Positions 16,781 through 26,474 of a stretch of DNA of 64,000 nucleotides are shown here, in pieces. The notes under the pieces were generated by a model. The model worked only from the letters and a program-made list of their open reading frames with translations. It made no database searches and was not told the origin of the DNA. Source of the DNA: an uncultured Acetatifactor sp. GTDB lineage: Bacteria; Bacillota; Clostridia; Lachnospirales; Lachnospiraceae. The DNA lies in contig CAJUSI010000085.1 in the NCBI GenBank assembly GCA_910589035.1, forward strand, positions 1-64,000, in the 5' to 3' direction. Each line of letters starts with the position of its first letter. Position 1 is the stretch's first letter. The position numbers and the translations under genes are program-made.

Positions 16781-18745
16781 CTATTCATACACATTTTGAA
16801 TAATACAGTCCTCATAGAAATACAGCAGTATCTCTCCCGCCGAATATCCGTATCCTGCCATCTCCTTAGCTCCGTTCTGACTCATTCCCACCCCGTGTCC
16901 GAATCCTCCTCCCGTCAGGGAGTACCCTGTCACAAGTCCCTTGTCCTTTGCAGTCTCTATCACAAAGAAGCCGCTGGGAAGAAGATTGGGGCTGGCAACC
17001 GCACTGCCGTCCTGTCTCACAACCTTCGCATCTCCGTCGTTCAGCACATACCGGATGCAATGTTCGGATATGACTTTAAACTTCTGTGAAACCGTCTCTA
17101 TCACAAGCTCATCCGCCACGCCTCCGCATCCCCTTTTCTCAATATAAATCTCTCTGATATCTTCCAGCTTTTCAATGGTCTCACTGACATACGCTCCATC
17201 CTTCCAGGTGAGGACCAGTTTGCTGTTGGCGGCATAGCGTTTCTGCAGATTCTCCAGTATCCTCTTCCTATCCAGCGTCTCCACCCGGTAGCTCCAGCGA
17301 TACCAGCTCTCCCCCGCTTCAAAATCATCCCCGTTCACCCTTGAGATAAATTCGGCAAAGGCTTCCTCCTCTTTCAGCGCCTCGCCGGGGTCGTTTTCTC
17401 CCTCCGGGCTGCCGTTTCCTGCCAGATAGGATGCCATTGCTTCCCTGCTCAGTGATTTTCCTTTTAAATAGGTCAGGGCCGGCGCCGCCTGCGTCTTCCA
17501 TACATTAGGGTCGCTGCCCACTCCGCAGGAAGTGGAATAGTAATAGGTTCCCGCAGGATCTCCGTACTCTGTCATCAGCAGCTGCCCGTAGGTTTCCTTC
17601 ACGGCGCTGGTGGTACTTTCCTGCTCCAGGATATTATTATACACCTGATACGAGGTGCTGTCATCCACATGTGCGCCATATTCCGGAAATCCTGCATGTT
17701 TCATATGTCCATAGGCGTAGGTTCTGGCACAGACGGCCTGGGCCTTCAGGGCTTCGGAGGGATATCTGGACGGCATCTCGCTTGGCACCACACTGTAGAG
17801 GTATTCCTCCAGCAGTACCTCATTGACCGCCACAATGCCATCCTCAGTTCTAAGCAGCTCCATCTGCCCTCTGTAAGCAGGTATTCCCTGACTGCGGCTG
17901 CAGTTTCTGAAGACTACCTTTCCTGTCAGTACATCGGGAACGATCAGAACGCGGCCCCCTTCAAAATAACTGCTGTCGTAGGCAAATTCCAGTTCTTCGC
18001 CTGCGGAATGCTTCTCCTGCTTCCGATCCTCATAGGGTCCGTATTCCACGGTAAAGTCCGTATCACAGGTGAGCAGCGGTTGATCATGAAAGCTCCCGTT
18101 GTAATCCGGCGCCTTAATCAGAACACGGATGTATTCCATGGCGTCTTCCTTTACCATGAGAACGCCGCAGATTTCCCCGTCGTCCATACATAAATCCGTA
18201 TAGTCGTAGCCGAAGAACACATCCCTCGCCGTGCACATCTCCAGGCTGTCGTAGAGCCGATACCCCTTGTAATCCGCCGCCAGCGGCAGGCGTCCGTACC
18301 CCTCCACCTCCATGCCCTCATCGTCCACACTCAGGATTCTTCCGTTGATTTTATCTCCCTTAACCGTCACGGATGTAACCTCTCCGTCCGTCAGCTCCAC
18401 ATCCGCCACCTGTTCCCGCGCGGAAATGTCCGCCCGGTACAGTTCTTCCCGCCCCTCCTGTGCAGACATTCCCCAGGGATAGCTCTCGGCAGCGCCGTCC
18501 CTGAAAATCATCAGGCCGTCCTCTCCGACCTCCATAATCCACACATTAGTATAGAGCTGAACCACCGGCACATGGGGCGGCGGCTCCTGGGGAAGGCTCT
18601 CCTCTTCTCCATTCCCTCTATGTAACAGTGCCAGGATCACCCGCCCCAAAAGCAGCAGGACGAGCAAAAGAAATCCCAAAAAGCAGATAAAGGCTTTCAG
18701 CTGCATCCTTTGTGATTTGTTCAGATTCCATCTGTTACTATTCAA
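16781..18745 (-). CDS. SpoIID/LytB domain cell-wall protein
   Basis: About 654 residues: short cytoplasmic N-terminus, one transmembrane helix (LKAFICFLGFLLLVLLLLG), beta-rich middle, then a SpoIID/LytB domain with EEYLYSVVPSEMPSRYPSEALKAQAVCARTYA and the closing GFGHGVGMSQNGAKEMA. SpoIID is a lytic transglycosylase acting on denuded glycan, and LytB enhances amidases. The start TTG 18745 is chosen because AGGAG lies 7 bases upstream; an ATG at 18820 in the same frame falls within the 6S-like RNA terminator region and has no good site. The length exceeds sporulation SpoIID, so a vegetative wall role is possible. Confidence 0.88.
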   Translation of the reverse strand: MNSNRWNLNKSQRMQLKAFICFLGFLLLVLLLLGRVILALLHRGNGEEESLPQEPPPHVPVVQLYTNVWIMEVGEDGLMIFRDGAAESYPWGMSAQEGREELYRADISAREQVADVELTDGEVTSVTVKGDKINGRILSVDDEGMEVEGYGRLPLAADYKGYRLYDSLEMCTARDVFFGYDYTDLCMDDGEICGVLMVKEDAMEYIRVLIKAPDYNGSFHDQPLLTCDTDFTVEYGPYEDRKQEKHSAGEELEFAYDSSYFEGGRVLIVPDVLTGKVVFRNCSRSQGIPAYRGQMELLRTEDGIVAVNEVLLEEYLYSVVPSEMPSRYPSEALKAQAVCARTYAYGHMKHAGFPEYGAHVDDSTSYQVYNNILEQESTTSAVKETYGQLLMTEYGDPAGTYYYSTSCGVGSDPNVWKTQAAPALTYLKGKSLSREAMASYLAGNGSPEGENDPGEALKEEEAFAEFISRVNGDDFEAGESWYRWSYRVETLDRKRILENLQKRYAANSKLVLTWKDGAYVSETIEKLEDIREIYIEKRGCGGVADELVIETVSQKFKVISEHCIRYVLNDGDAKVVRQDGSAVASPNLLPSGFFVIETAKDKGLVTGYSLTGGGFGHGVGMSQNGAKEMAGYGYSAGEILLYFYEDCIIQNVYE

Positions 18746-18840
18746 AATTTTTCTCCTGATATCAAATAATCTATCGCCTCCCCCACAGGACGGCTGCAGG
18801 CTTTTCTGCGTGTCCGCCATCGCTTTCCCGCAGCAGCTTC

Positions 18841-18864
18841 AAAAAAGCAGCCCGATAGGACTGC
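18841..18864 (-). terminator. Terminator of the 6S-like RNA
   Basis: The minus strand reads GGCAGTCC-TATC-GGGCTGC followed by TTTTTT. Confidence 0.8.
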
Positions 18865-19068
18865 CTTTTTCTTCCGTATAAATGCCCAAAATGCCGCCCC
18901 CTGCTCTCTGACTCCTAGCAATGCTAGGTGGGTAACCGCAACCAAGGCTTTTGACTTCCCTTCCAATCCTCCAGTGGAGTGAGGGCTTGCCAGCCACCTG
19001 GCGATATAGGAATCCCGTTTAAAGAAATGTAGGTTCAAAATAAACAAAGGTTATCGCACATCTCAGGC
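18841..19068 (-). ncRNA. ssrS: Probable 6S RNA
   Basis: A non-coding transcript bounded by a strong promoter (19076-19104) and an intrinsic terminator (18841-18864). The sequence contains segments I associate with clostridial 6S RNA: GGTTGCGGTTACCCACCTAG, CTAGGAGTCAGAGAG and GGCGGCATTTTGGGC. Long-range pairs such as ACTCC with GGAGT and GCCCTC with GGGGGC flank a central region holding hairpin CCTAGC/GCTAGG, as in the 6S rod. 6S RNA traps housekeeping RNA polymerase in stationary phase. The assignment rests on remembered sequence pattern and by-eye pairing, not a covariance search. Confidence 0.62.
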
Positions 19069-19075
19069 TATTATT

Positions 19076-19104
19076 ATTATAACAAAAGACCTCCCAAAAT
19101 ACAA
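19076..19104 (-). promoter_or_regulatory. Strong promoter of the 6S-like RNA
   Basis: TTGTAT (19099-19104) and consensus TATAAT (19076-19081) on the minus strand, 17 bp apart, with no ORF directly downstream. Confidence 0.75.
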
Positions 19105-19313
19105 CTGCATTTTTTCCCAATTTATGGATTCGGTCTATAGATTCATCCAAAATCCATATTTTAGTTCTACTCATTTATCCAAAATAAACTATTGCATTTC
19201 TAAAATAATATTTTATCAGATCGGAAATCATATAAAATAGAAGGCAAGAAATCCGTCGTTTGGATTTTCGATTGCCTGCACTGCAGCAAAACTGATGAAG
19301 AAGGATGTTCAAA

Positions 19314-19667
19314 ATGGTACGAGTGGGAAAGACGATTGCAAATCTGCGTGAAGAGAAAAAGCTTACCCAGAAAATGCTGGCAAAAATTTTAAACATGTCT
19401 CCCAGCAATATTTCCAATTATGAAAACGAGACCTATTGGCCGAATCTGGACACAATATCAAAACTGGCAGACCTTTTTAATGTCACTACGGATTATCTGC
19501 TGGGCCGCACGGATTACCGTTGCCCTCCGGAAACTCTTGAAAATTATATTACTTCCGATTATACGGTACATGATATTGTAAATACGCTTCTCACCCTGGA
19601 CGAGGGTTCCCGGGATGCGGTGGCGAAGTATGTCAATTTTCTAAAGCAAAATCAGAGCAAAACTTAA
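19314..19667 (+). CDS. XRE-family transcriptional regulator
   Basis: About 117 residues with an N-terminal helix-turn-helix (RVGKTIANLREEKKLTQKMLAKILNMSPSNISNYE, about residues 3-38). The family dimer-interface pattern LADLFNVTTDYLLGRTD follows, then a helical tail. ATG 19314 has AAGG about 9 bases upstream; ATG 19305 is an alternative. It stands alone between the 6S-like RNA and pckA. Target genes are unknown. Confidence 0.9.
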   Translation: MVRVGKTIANLREEKKLTQKMLAKILNMSPSNISNYENETYWPNLDTISKLADLFNVTTDYLLGRTDYRCPPETLENYITSDYTVHDIVNTLLTLDEGSRDAVAKYVNFLKQNQSKT

Positions 19668-19703
19668 GGGAGATCACTTTTCCAAAGTGTCTCCCTCAGG
19701 CAG
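19668..19703 (+). terminator. Hairpin after the XRE gene
   Basis: A stem GGGAGATCACTTT / AAAGTGTCTCCC starts directly at the XRE stop codon. The T-rich stretch follows only after several bases, so termination may be weak. Confidence 0.55.
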
Positions 19704-19836
19704 TATTTTTATAAATTATTTCTACTGTTTCTTCAAATCTTACTTCAAAGGCTTTATTCCGCTTCGTGCCATACTTCCTGTCATGTCATCCGAAGCGCCG
19801 GTGCCATTTTCAATGGCGCCGGCAATCTCTTCGCAA

Positions 19837-21534
19837 TTACAGGCTGGCAGCCTCATCAACGATCTTCTTCAATGCAGCCAGAGCCTCGTCAGGAAGCTTG
19901 TCATAGCCTTCCTTCTTGGTAGCGAAGCCTTCCACGGCATCCACACGGTTCTGCATAGCGCCCTGAAGAGCCTTCACATACTCCGCGTCGCCAAGGTCGG
20001 GTGTAAAGCCTTCCCAATCCATGATCTCGATATCCCCGAAAGGTCCCCACTGCTTGAAGCTTGCCCTCTTCTCCACGATGGCCTCCAGAATGCCAAGGGT
20101 ATCGGCAGGTTTCACCTTCTTGCCCATGAAGTCGCCGGTGTTGATGATGTAGCAGTCCACATTCTTCTCCTCAACCAGCTTCTTGAACTTCTCATAGTCG
20201 TTCACCAGAGGATAGGTTCTGAAAGGATTTGCATAAGGTACGATACGAAGCGCGTTCATATCGGTGCCTGCAGCCACACGCTCTGCGGTGGAAGTCTTGG
20301 TAGCCAGGGTAGCGCCCATAACGGATGCCAGCGCCGCGCCTTTCAGCTTCACTACAGGAGGAATGGTGGGATCCTTCATAATCCAGAAGATGGCGTTCAC
20401 GGGAGCGTCAATCTTATCCACGCGGTTAGGACTCCACAGCTTGGACTTGATGGCACGGCCGTTGCCGTTCCTGATGTCCTCGGTCACCAGCTGCACCTTT
20501 CCGTCCTCATCCAGAGTAGCGGAGCAGTTCTGTGCGGTGAGCAGGAAGGTATTGTCAGGACAGCCTGTAGGATAGTCTGCCGTCTTGTCAAAGTAAGTAG
20601 GCTCCAGAGCCACGGAAGCGCAGGTATCTGTGTTGATGATGAAGGCATCGTCATGCAGTACCTTGATCTCATACTTTCCGTTATGTTTTGCGTGAGTCAG
20701 AGTGGACTTTCCGGATCCGGACAGGCCGTATACGGAGGCAACGAACTTGCTGCCGTCGGCCAGCAGATACTCCTTCTGTCCGCCGTGGCAGGAAGCATAG
20801 CCGTTCCTGTTGGCCATAGCCCAGGCCATGGTCAATGTCCCCTTCTTGTGCTCTCCGAAATACTTCATGCCCAAAATAGCGGCACAGTTCTGTTCCGTGT
20901 CAAAATAGCACAGGGTCAGATCATCGCTTAAGCAGCTGTAGTCCACATCAGGGCTGGGTGTAGGCGCCCACTGAGGATTGGAGAAGATATAGATATCCGG
21001 CTCCTTGCCACCGCCGATGGGCTGGGATTCCTTGTACATCTTCACATAAGTATCAGACATGTACTGGAAGTTCAGCATCCAGTTGTACATGATATTCTCT
21101 TCCCCTTCGGGAATCAGCAGATGCGCCTTTGCCATAAACTCGGGATCCAGGCCAATATAGCACTCTACATGATACAATGTCTGCCAGCGAGTCTTGTAGA
21201 TGGCGTCCATCACTACCTTGTCAAGCTTGGCAGCATCCACGCCGGGCTCACCCTTAATACGGCGTGCCTGGGCATAACGTCCCGTAACGGCGCCGTCATT
21301 GAACAGCAGCACCTTGGCATCCTTCTCCAGACCGATTTCTTCTGCGCGGTGAACCGGCATATCGGTCACAATGGTTCCGGGAGAATTCTTAGCCAGCTCA
21401 TATGCTTCCTTCAGAGTGTTCACCTTTACTACGTTGTTGCCGTAGAAAGCACCCTCGATGATAGAACGTGTCTTGCTGAAACCGGGCTTGCCTGCGCCGA
21501 TTTCCGAAATGGGATAGTACGCTTTTGTTGACAT
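19837..21534 (-). CDS. pckA: Phosphoenolpyruvate carboxykinase (ATP)
   Basis: Interconverts oxaloacetate plus ATP with phosphoenolpyruvate, CO2 and ADP. The start MSTKAYYPISEIG at ATG 21534 has AGGAGG 9 bases upstream; the frame extends further but without a site. Kinase P-loop GLSGSGKST at 270-278, followed by LHDDAFIIN with metal-binding Asp residues, and the family block FRTYPLVNDYEKF near the C-terminus. In gut anaerobes it often runs in the oxaloacetate-forming direction. It pairs logically with the sodium-pumping decarboxylase at 41-46 kb. Monocistronic with its own promoter. Confidence 0.93.
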   Translation of the reverse strand: MSTKAYYPISEIGAGKPGFSKTRSIIEGAFYGNNVVKVNTLKEAYELAKNSPGTIVTDMPVHRAEEIGLEKDAKVLLFNDGAVTGRYAQARRIKGEPGVDAAKLDKVVMDAIYKTRWQTLYHVECYIGLDPEFMAKAHLLIPEGEENIMYNWMLNFQYMSDTYVKMYKESQPIGGGKEPDIYIFSNPQWAPTPSPDVDYSCLSDDLTLCYFDTEQNCAAILGMKYFGEHKKGTLTMAWAMANRNGYASCHGGQKEYLLADGSKFVASVYGLSGSGKSTLTHAKHNGKYEIKVLHDDAFIINTDTCASVALEPTYFDKTADYPTGCPDNTFLLTAQNCSATLDEDGKVQLVTEDIRNGNGRAIKSKLWSPNRVDKIDAPVNAIFWIMKDPTIPPVVKLKGAALASVMGATLATKTSTAERVAAGTDMNALRIVPYANPFRTYPLVNDYEKFKKLVEEKNVDCYIINTGDFMGKKVKPADTLGILEAIVEKRASFKQWGPFGDIEIMDWEGFTPDLGDAEYVKALQGAMQNRVDAVEGFATKKEGYDKLPDEALAALKKIVDEAASL

Positions 21535-21646
21535 TGGAATCATCCTCCTTAAAATGGTATTTCCTACTCTCCCGGCGCAAAATGCCGGAATGGTAATGGT
21601 ATTCTTACGGAGCTGCCCAACAGAGGGGAAGCTCCTTATCCTGTTT

Positions 21647-21675
21647 ATTATCTCAAAACTGCTGCCAAAAGTCAA
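21647..21675 (-). promoter_or_regulatory. Promoter of pckA
   Basis: Minus-strand TTGACT (21670-21675) and GATAAT (21647-21652), spacing 17 bp, with a leader of about 105 bases before the start codon. Confidence 0.8.
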
Positions 21676-21748
21676 GGAAGGGCTTGCAGATTTTATAACG
21701 ATTTTACAATTACCGCTGTCTGTCCTTTCCGGCTGCGCGTCCCTGTTT

Positions 21749-23590
21749 CTATGCCAGGCTTCCGGTATTTTCTCCCTTTTTCAGGATAAATGTATTGTCC
21801 GCTCTGGTCTCGGCCCGCAGCCATTCCCTCTCCTCCTCGTCCAGACAGGGGGACAGCTTCTCAAATACCTCTCTCTGATAGACATACAGGAATGCCCGCT
21901 GGGTTTCCGTCAAATACTTCTCATCGATGGCCTCCATGTCTATGGGTACCCAGGTCAATGTATCAAAATGCATGAACTGGCCGTATTCGTTCTTCACATC
22001 GTTGCGGGCCACCATCACATTCTCAATGCGGATTCCGTGACTGCCTTCCACGTAGATACCCGGCTCATTGGTGACATCCATCCCCTCTTCCAGAACGGCT
22101 TCCGCGCCTCCCACATAACGCCATCTCAATCCCTGGGGTCCCTCATGCACATTCAGGATATAGCCGACCCCGTGTCCGGTTCCGCATTTATAATCCAGCC
22201 CCATATTCCAGATGGGCTGGCGGGCCAGAATATCCAGGTTGCGGCCGGTGCAGCCATGGAGCCAGCGCGCATGGGTCAGCTGAAGCATCCCCGCCGCCAC
22301 GGCCGTATAATGGCGTCTGATTTCGTCGGTAACCGGCCCCAGCACAATGGTTCTGGTCACATCCGTGGTACCTCCCAGGTACTGTCCGCCGGAATCCACC
22401 AGCAGCATCCCCTCCGGTTCCAGCACGGCATGGCTCTCGGGAGTAGCCTCATAATGCATCATGGCCGCATTGGCCTTATAACCTGCAATGGTGGGGAAGG
22501 ACAGATCCAGGAACTCCGGTATCTGTCTGCGGAATTCCTCCAGCTTATCTGCAGCTGTAATTTCCGTGATCTCCATTCTGCCGATATTCTTTTTCAGCCA
22601 GTGAATAAATTTCGTCAGAGCCACGCTGTCCTTCAGATAAATCTTCTCCATATTGGCAAGTTCCACCGGATTCTTCACCGCCTTCAGCAGCTCCGTGGGA
22701 TTATTCTTCTCCACCGGCGTCTGTTTCCCCGCCAGCAGCTTATACAGGCAATAGCTGCAGTGCCGGGTGTCCACCAGAGCCTTTCCTCCTGCCGGCAGCT
22801 TCTCCAGATAATCCATGATATGGGCATATTCCTCCACCCGGACTTTCTTATCCTCCAGATAACCGAGGACGGTTCCGTCCAGAGCGCTCTTCTGAATGAA
22901 CAGCACGCTTTCATCCTTCGTAAAATATCCGTAGCACATTGCCACAGGATTACATTCCACATCGCATCCCCTGATATTGAACAGCCACATCAGATCATCC
23001 AGCCTGGTCAGAAGAAAGCTGTCCGCTCCCTCCTCCGCAAGCTTTTCCATCATCTGCGTGCGCTTCTCCTCGAAGCTTCTGCCTGCAGTCTCCTCCGCAA
23101 GCACGCTCACTCTGCCTGCCGGAAATGCCGGTCTGTCCGTCCAGATTTCCTCCGCAAGGTCATTTGTATAGGCGATGGGGATTTTCTTATCCGCAAGCTT
23201 TTTCTCATAGCCCTTTCCGTCCGCGGCTGAGATGACCCGGCCGTCGAAGCCCAGTGTCTGCCCCTCCTCCATGTTCTTCTGCAGAAATTCCGTGATGGTG
23301 GGTACCCCTTCCTCCTGCATCCGGTACAGAGCAACTCCCGTCCCCTCCAGTTCCCGCTCCGCCTGGATGAAATATCTTCCGTCCGTCCAGAGACCGGCGC
23401 CCTCCTGCCAGACCACCAGCGTCCCGTTAGAACCAGTGAAGCCGCAGAAATACTCTCTCACCTTAAAATAATCGTTCACGTATTCGGAATTGTGGAAATC
23501 CGCAGTGGGCATCATATAATAGTCGATCCCCTCCGTCTTCATCTTCGCCCGCAAGGCTGCGAGCCTGTCCTGAATCACCTTGTTCTCCAT
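21749..23590 (-). CDS. Xaa-Pro aminopeptidase (M24B, long form)
   Basis: About 613 residues. Two creatinase-like N-terminal domains (start ATADFHNSEYVNDYF region, HYYM absent) precede a C-terminal pita-bread M24 domain. Metal ligands are visible in LVDSGGQYLGGTTDVTRT (two Asp), GTGHGVGYILNVHEGP (His), NEPGIY (Glu) and RIENVMV (Glu). It releases N-terminal residues next to proline. ATG 23590 begins MENKVIQDRLAAL; the frame extends upstream but that stretch is not family-like. It resembles the long eukaryote-type APP rather than the short bacterial PepP. Confidence 0.9.
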   Translation of the reverse strand: MENKVIQDRLAALRAKMKTEGIDYYMMPTADFHNSEYVNDYFKVREYFCGFTGSNGTLVVWQEGAGLWTDGRYFIQAERELEGTGVALYRMQEEGVPTITEFLQKNMEEGQTLGFDGRVISAADGKGYEKKLADKKIPIAYTNDLAEEIWTDRPAFPAGRVSVLAEETAGRSFEEKRTQMMEKLAEEGADSFLLTRLDDLMWLFNIRGCDVECNPVAMCYGYFTKDESVLFIQKSALDGTVLGYLEDKKVRVEEYAHIMDYLEKLPAGGKALVDTRHCSYCLYKLLAGKQTPVEKNNPTELLKAVKNPVELANMEKIYLKDSVALTKFIHWLKKNIGRMEITEITAADKLEEFRRQIPEFLDLSFPTIAGYKANAAMMHYEATPESHAVLEPEGMLLVDSGGQYLGGTTDVTRTIVLGPVTDEIRRHYTAVAAGMLQLTHARWLHGCTGRNLDILARQPIWNMGLDYKCGTGHGVGYILNVHEGPQGLRWRYVGGAEAVLEEGMDVTNEPGIYVEGSHGIRIENVMVARNDVKNEYGQFMHFDTLTWVPIDMEAIDEKYLTETQRAFLYVYQREVFEKLSPCLDEEEREWLRAETRADNTFILKKGENTGSLA

Positions 23591-23734
23591 GTCTTTGCGC
23601 CTTTCTTTCGTCGAATGACTTCTTCCATGTCTGTTTCCGAAATCATTTCTCTTCTGTTTGATGCTGATTTGCATCCGTCCGGTATCCTCATCTCTCTTCT
23701 GCCTGATGTTCCCGGGCTGCTTTGTCTTCCTATC

Positions 23735-23921
23735 AGCCTGCCTTTCCTTTCGGCTTACCTTTTCTCCTATTGGCCTGCTCTTTCTTTCGGCTGACCTTTT
23801 CTTCTATTGGCCTGCCTTTCCTTTCGGCTTACCTTTTCTTCTATCGGTCTGCCTTTCCTTTCGGCTGACCTTCTCTTCTATTGGCCTGCTCTTTCTATTT
23901 GGATATCTTTTCCCTTCTATT
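23735..23921. repeat. 37-bp tandem repeat between deoC and the aminopeptidase P gene
   Basis: Five head-to-tail units of 36-39 bp. On the plus strand each begins ggcctgcctttcctttcggc and ends ttcttctatt. Units start near 23735, 23773, 23810, 23846 and 23883. They fill most of the 338-base gap between deoC (stop 23930) and the next start (23590). Unit length is not a multiple of three, so the array is unlikely to code. The minus-strand (transcribed) sense is purine-rich. Confidence 0.85.
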
Positions 23922-23929
23922 GGCTCTCC

Positions 23930-24679
23930 TTATTTCCCGCTTTCCGCCCGGCACAATCCCACGGCCTTCGAAGTGCCCACACGGTCGCACCCAAGCTCGA
24001 CAAACATCCGCAGATCCTCAAGCGTGGATATGCCCCCCGCAGCTTTTATCTTCACGTCCGGGCCGATATGTTTCCTGAACAGCTCCACATCCTCCCTGAC
24101 AGCGCCTCCCGTTCCGAAACCCGTGGAGGTCTTTATGTAGTCGGCCCCCGCATCTGTCACTGCCCTGCACATGGCGATCTTTTCTTCCTCGGTCAGGTAG
24201 CAGGTCTCCACGATCACCTTCAGGATATGCTCCCCGCATATCTCCTTCAGGGTACGGATCTCTCTCTCCACTTTGTCATAATCTCCGTTTTTCACATCGC
24301 AGATGTTTACCACCATATCGATCTCATTGCAGCCGTCCGCAAGAGCCTGCCTCACCTCCGCCGCCTTCGCCTCCGTCACGCTGTAGCCCAGGGGGAAGCC
24401 CACAACAGTGCAGATGTTGATTCTGTCCCCGTAAGTCTCGTGAATCCTGCGGACATAAGCCGGAGGTACGCAGACGCCTGCGGTGCGATACTCCAGGGCC
24501 TCGTCGCAGAGCCTTGCGACATCCTCCCACACCGCAAAGGGCTTCAGCTGAGTGTGGTCCACTCTGGCCAGCATTTCCTCCCGGGAAGCTCTCCGGCCTT
24601 CCCTGTCCGCTGTTCCATGCCCATTTCCCTTTGCTTCCGTTTCTGTCATGTCCTTCTCCGTCATGTTCCTTTCTTCCAT
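23930..24679 (-). CDS. deoC: Deoxyribose-phosphate aldolase
   Basis: Cleaves 2-deoxyribose 5-phosphate to acetaldehyde and glyceraldehyde 3-phosphate in deoxynucleoside catabolism. Motifs: VDHTQLKPFA at the start of the barrel, CNEIDMVVN, the Schiff-base Lys in LKVIVETCYL, then YIKTSTGF and GGIST. The body begins at about residue 28. The N-terminal leader repeats MTEKD/MTETE, with several in-frame ATGs. ATG 24679 has GGGAG upstream. No other nucleoside genes are adjacent. Confidence 0.94.
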   Translation of the reverse strand: MEERNMTEKDMTETEAKGNGHGTADREGRRASREEMLARVDHTQLKPFAVWEDVARLCDEALEYRTAGVCVPPAYVRRIHETYGDRINICTVVGFPLGYSVTEAKAAEVRQALADGCNEIDMVVNICDVKNGDYDKVEREIRTLKEICGEHILKVIVETCYLTEEEKIAMCRAVTDAGADYIKTSTGFGTGGAVREDVELFRKHIGPDVKIKAAGGISTLEDLRMFVELGCDRVGTSKAVGLCRAESGK

Positions 24680-24714
24680 AATAATACTCCCTTATAATAT
24701 TCCCTTCGTGAAAT

Positions 24715-24767
24715 GTATACTCCCGGAATCCTTCCTGCTTTCTGCAGAGCTTTCCGGGAGCCTATTT
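24715..24767. repeat. Dispersed inverted-end element, short copy (upstream of deoC)
   Basis: 53 bp: tatactcccggaatcc at one end and ttccgggagccta at the other form inverted ends around a ~25-bp centre. The ends match those of the longer elements at 703-849 and 39036-39170. It lies just upstream of the deoC ribosome site. Confidence 0.5.
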
Positions 24768-24860
24768 CACCGGTTCCTCTCTTTTCCTGCTCCATGGTTT
24801 ATCAGATCCCTGATTTTGCCTTGCCCGGATTCCGGGCGCCGGTAAAAATGCCTGCAACCC

Positions 24861-26348
24861 CTATCCCTGCAGAAATTCTCTCACCACATCCTTCATCTCC
24901 TCCACCCGGCACTGTCTGTCATGGAGTACGGGCGCGGTGCGGATCTCCTCCACGGCACCCGGGATCTCCACTCCCGCCAGCGCCGAAAGCTCGTCGATCA
25001 GCTCGAAATCTCCCCTGGCGTCTTCTTTTCCGCCGATGGCATTCATAACGCTTCGGGCAAATTTAAAAGGGCTCGCTGTGGAAGCGATTATGGTCTGCCT
25101 CCCGTCGCCGGTCTCCTCTCTGTACTTCCGGTACACCGCGGAGGCCACGGCGGTATGCGTGTCGATCACATACCCGCATTCCTCATAAAGCCGCCGGATT
25201 TCCGCCGCCGTCTGTGACTCCGTGGCATAATTTCCGTAGAAATCTTCCAGAGAGGCTCTCATCTCCTCCGTGATCTCGTACTTCCCCTGATTCCCAAGGG
25301 CCGCCATCAGCTGCCTGTTCCTGTCCGCATCCTCCCCTCCGATCCGGTAAATCAGGCGCTCCAGATTACTGGAAATCAGAATATCCATGGACGGCGATGC
25401 CGTCAGGACAAATTCCCTGTTCCTGTCATAGGTACCCGTACGGAAGAAATCATAGAGCACTTTATTCTCATTCGAGGCACAAATCAGCTTTCCGATTGGC
25501 AGTCCCATATTCTTCGCATAATAAGCCGCAAGGATATTTCCGAAATTCCCCGTGGGCACCGCCACATTGACGATTTCTCCCTCGGCAATTCTGCCCTCTC
25601 CGAGCAGCCTTGTATATGCATATACATAATAGCAGATCTGAGGCACCAGACGCCCGATATTGATGGAGTTGGCCGAAGAAAACTGATATCCCTTTTTCTC
25701 CATCTCCTCTGCCAGCTCCCTGTCGGAGAAAAGCTTCTTTACCCCCGTCTGGGCATCGTCAAAATTACCGTGAATCCCCACCACCAGGGTATTGCTTCCC
25801 TTCTGAGTCACCATCTGCTTTTCCTGAACGGGGCTCACGCCGTTCTTTGGATAAAATACAATAATCCGCGTCCCCTCCACGCCGGCAAACCCGGCCAGAG
25901 CCGCTTTTCCCGTATCTCCCGAGGTGGCGGTGAGAATCACTATTTCGTTGTCCACGCCGTTTTTCTTCGCCGAAACCGTCATCAGATGAGGCAGAATGGA
26001 CAGTGCCATATCCTTGAACGCAATCGTAGGGCCATGGAAAAGCTCCAGGTAATAGGCGCCTGCTGTCTGGGCCAGCGGAACGATTTCCTCCGTGTCGAAT
26101 TTCGAATCATATGCCCGCTCTATACAGCTTCTCAGCTCGTCTTCCGTAAAATCGGTGAGAAAGAGCTTCATTATCTCGTATACCGTCCCCCGGTAGTCCA
26201 ATTCCGATAATTCCTTCAGGCTCTTATCCAATACCGGAATATGATCCGGCACATACAGTCCCCCGTCCTCGGACAGGCCCTTGAGAATCGCCTGGGACGC
26301 CTTCACCTTTCTGCCGTTTCCTCTTGTGCTTCCATAGTATACTTCCAT
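24861..26348 (-). CDS. thrC: Threonine synthase
   Basis: PLP enzyme converting O-phosphohomoserine to threonine. About 495 residues. Motifs: STRG near the start, YDSKFDTEEIVPL, ELFHGPTIAFKDMAL with the PLP Lys in AFKD, TATSGDTGKAAL, and SANSINIGRLVPQICYY. The start ATG 26348 has GAGGGAG 5 bases upstream; the frame extends to 26429 without a site. It is the long form typical of this enzyme in Gram-negatives and clostridia. Confidence 0.93.
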   Translation of the reverse strand: MEVYYGSTRGNGRKVKASQAILKGLSEDGGLYVPDHIPVLDKSLKELSELDYRGTVYEIMKLFLTDFTEDELRSCIERAYDSKFDTEEIVPLAQTAGAYYLELFHGPTIAFKDMALSILPHLMTVSAKKNGVDNEIVILTATSGDTGKAALAGFAGVEGTRIIVFYPKNGVSPVQEKQMVTQKGSNTLVVGIHGNFDDAQTGVKKLFSDRELAEEMEKKGYQFSSANSINIGRLVPQICYYVYAYTRLLGEGRIAEGEIVNVAVPTGNFGNILAAYYAKNMGLPIGKLICASNENKVLYDFFRTGTYDRNREFVLTASPSMDILISSNLERLIYRIGGEDADRNRQLMAALGNQGKYEITEEMRASLEDFYGNYATESQTAAEIRRLYEECGYVIDTHTAVASAVYRKYREETGDGRQTIIASTASPFKFARSVMNAIGGKEDARGDFELIDELSALAGVEIPGAVEEIRTAPVLHDRQCRVEEMKDVVREFLQG

Positions 26349-26474
26349 ATAATCTCCCTCTCGCAGTAAGCTCTCCGGCTTTACTCTTCCGTATGAATTC
26401 AGATACAATGGGATATGCTTTATCCGCATTATGAAACCGAAAAAAGTATATCACAGTTTTATGCCGGGTGCAAG

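Noticed and set aside
18742..19047. 101-codon minus-strand ORF
   Set aside because: Covers the 6S-like RNA and its terminator; no ribosome site.
21554..23230. 558-codon plus-strand ORF
   Set aside because: Antisense shadow of the Xaa-Pro aminopeptidase; composition is not protein-like and there is no ribosome site.
23735..23921. Possible CRISPR array
   Set aside because: The units abut with no unique spacers and diverge along their whole length, so this is a tandem repeat; no cas genes are nearby.
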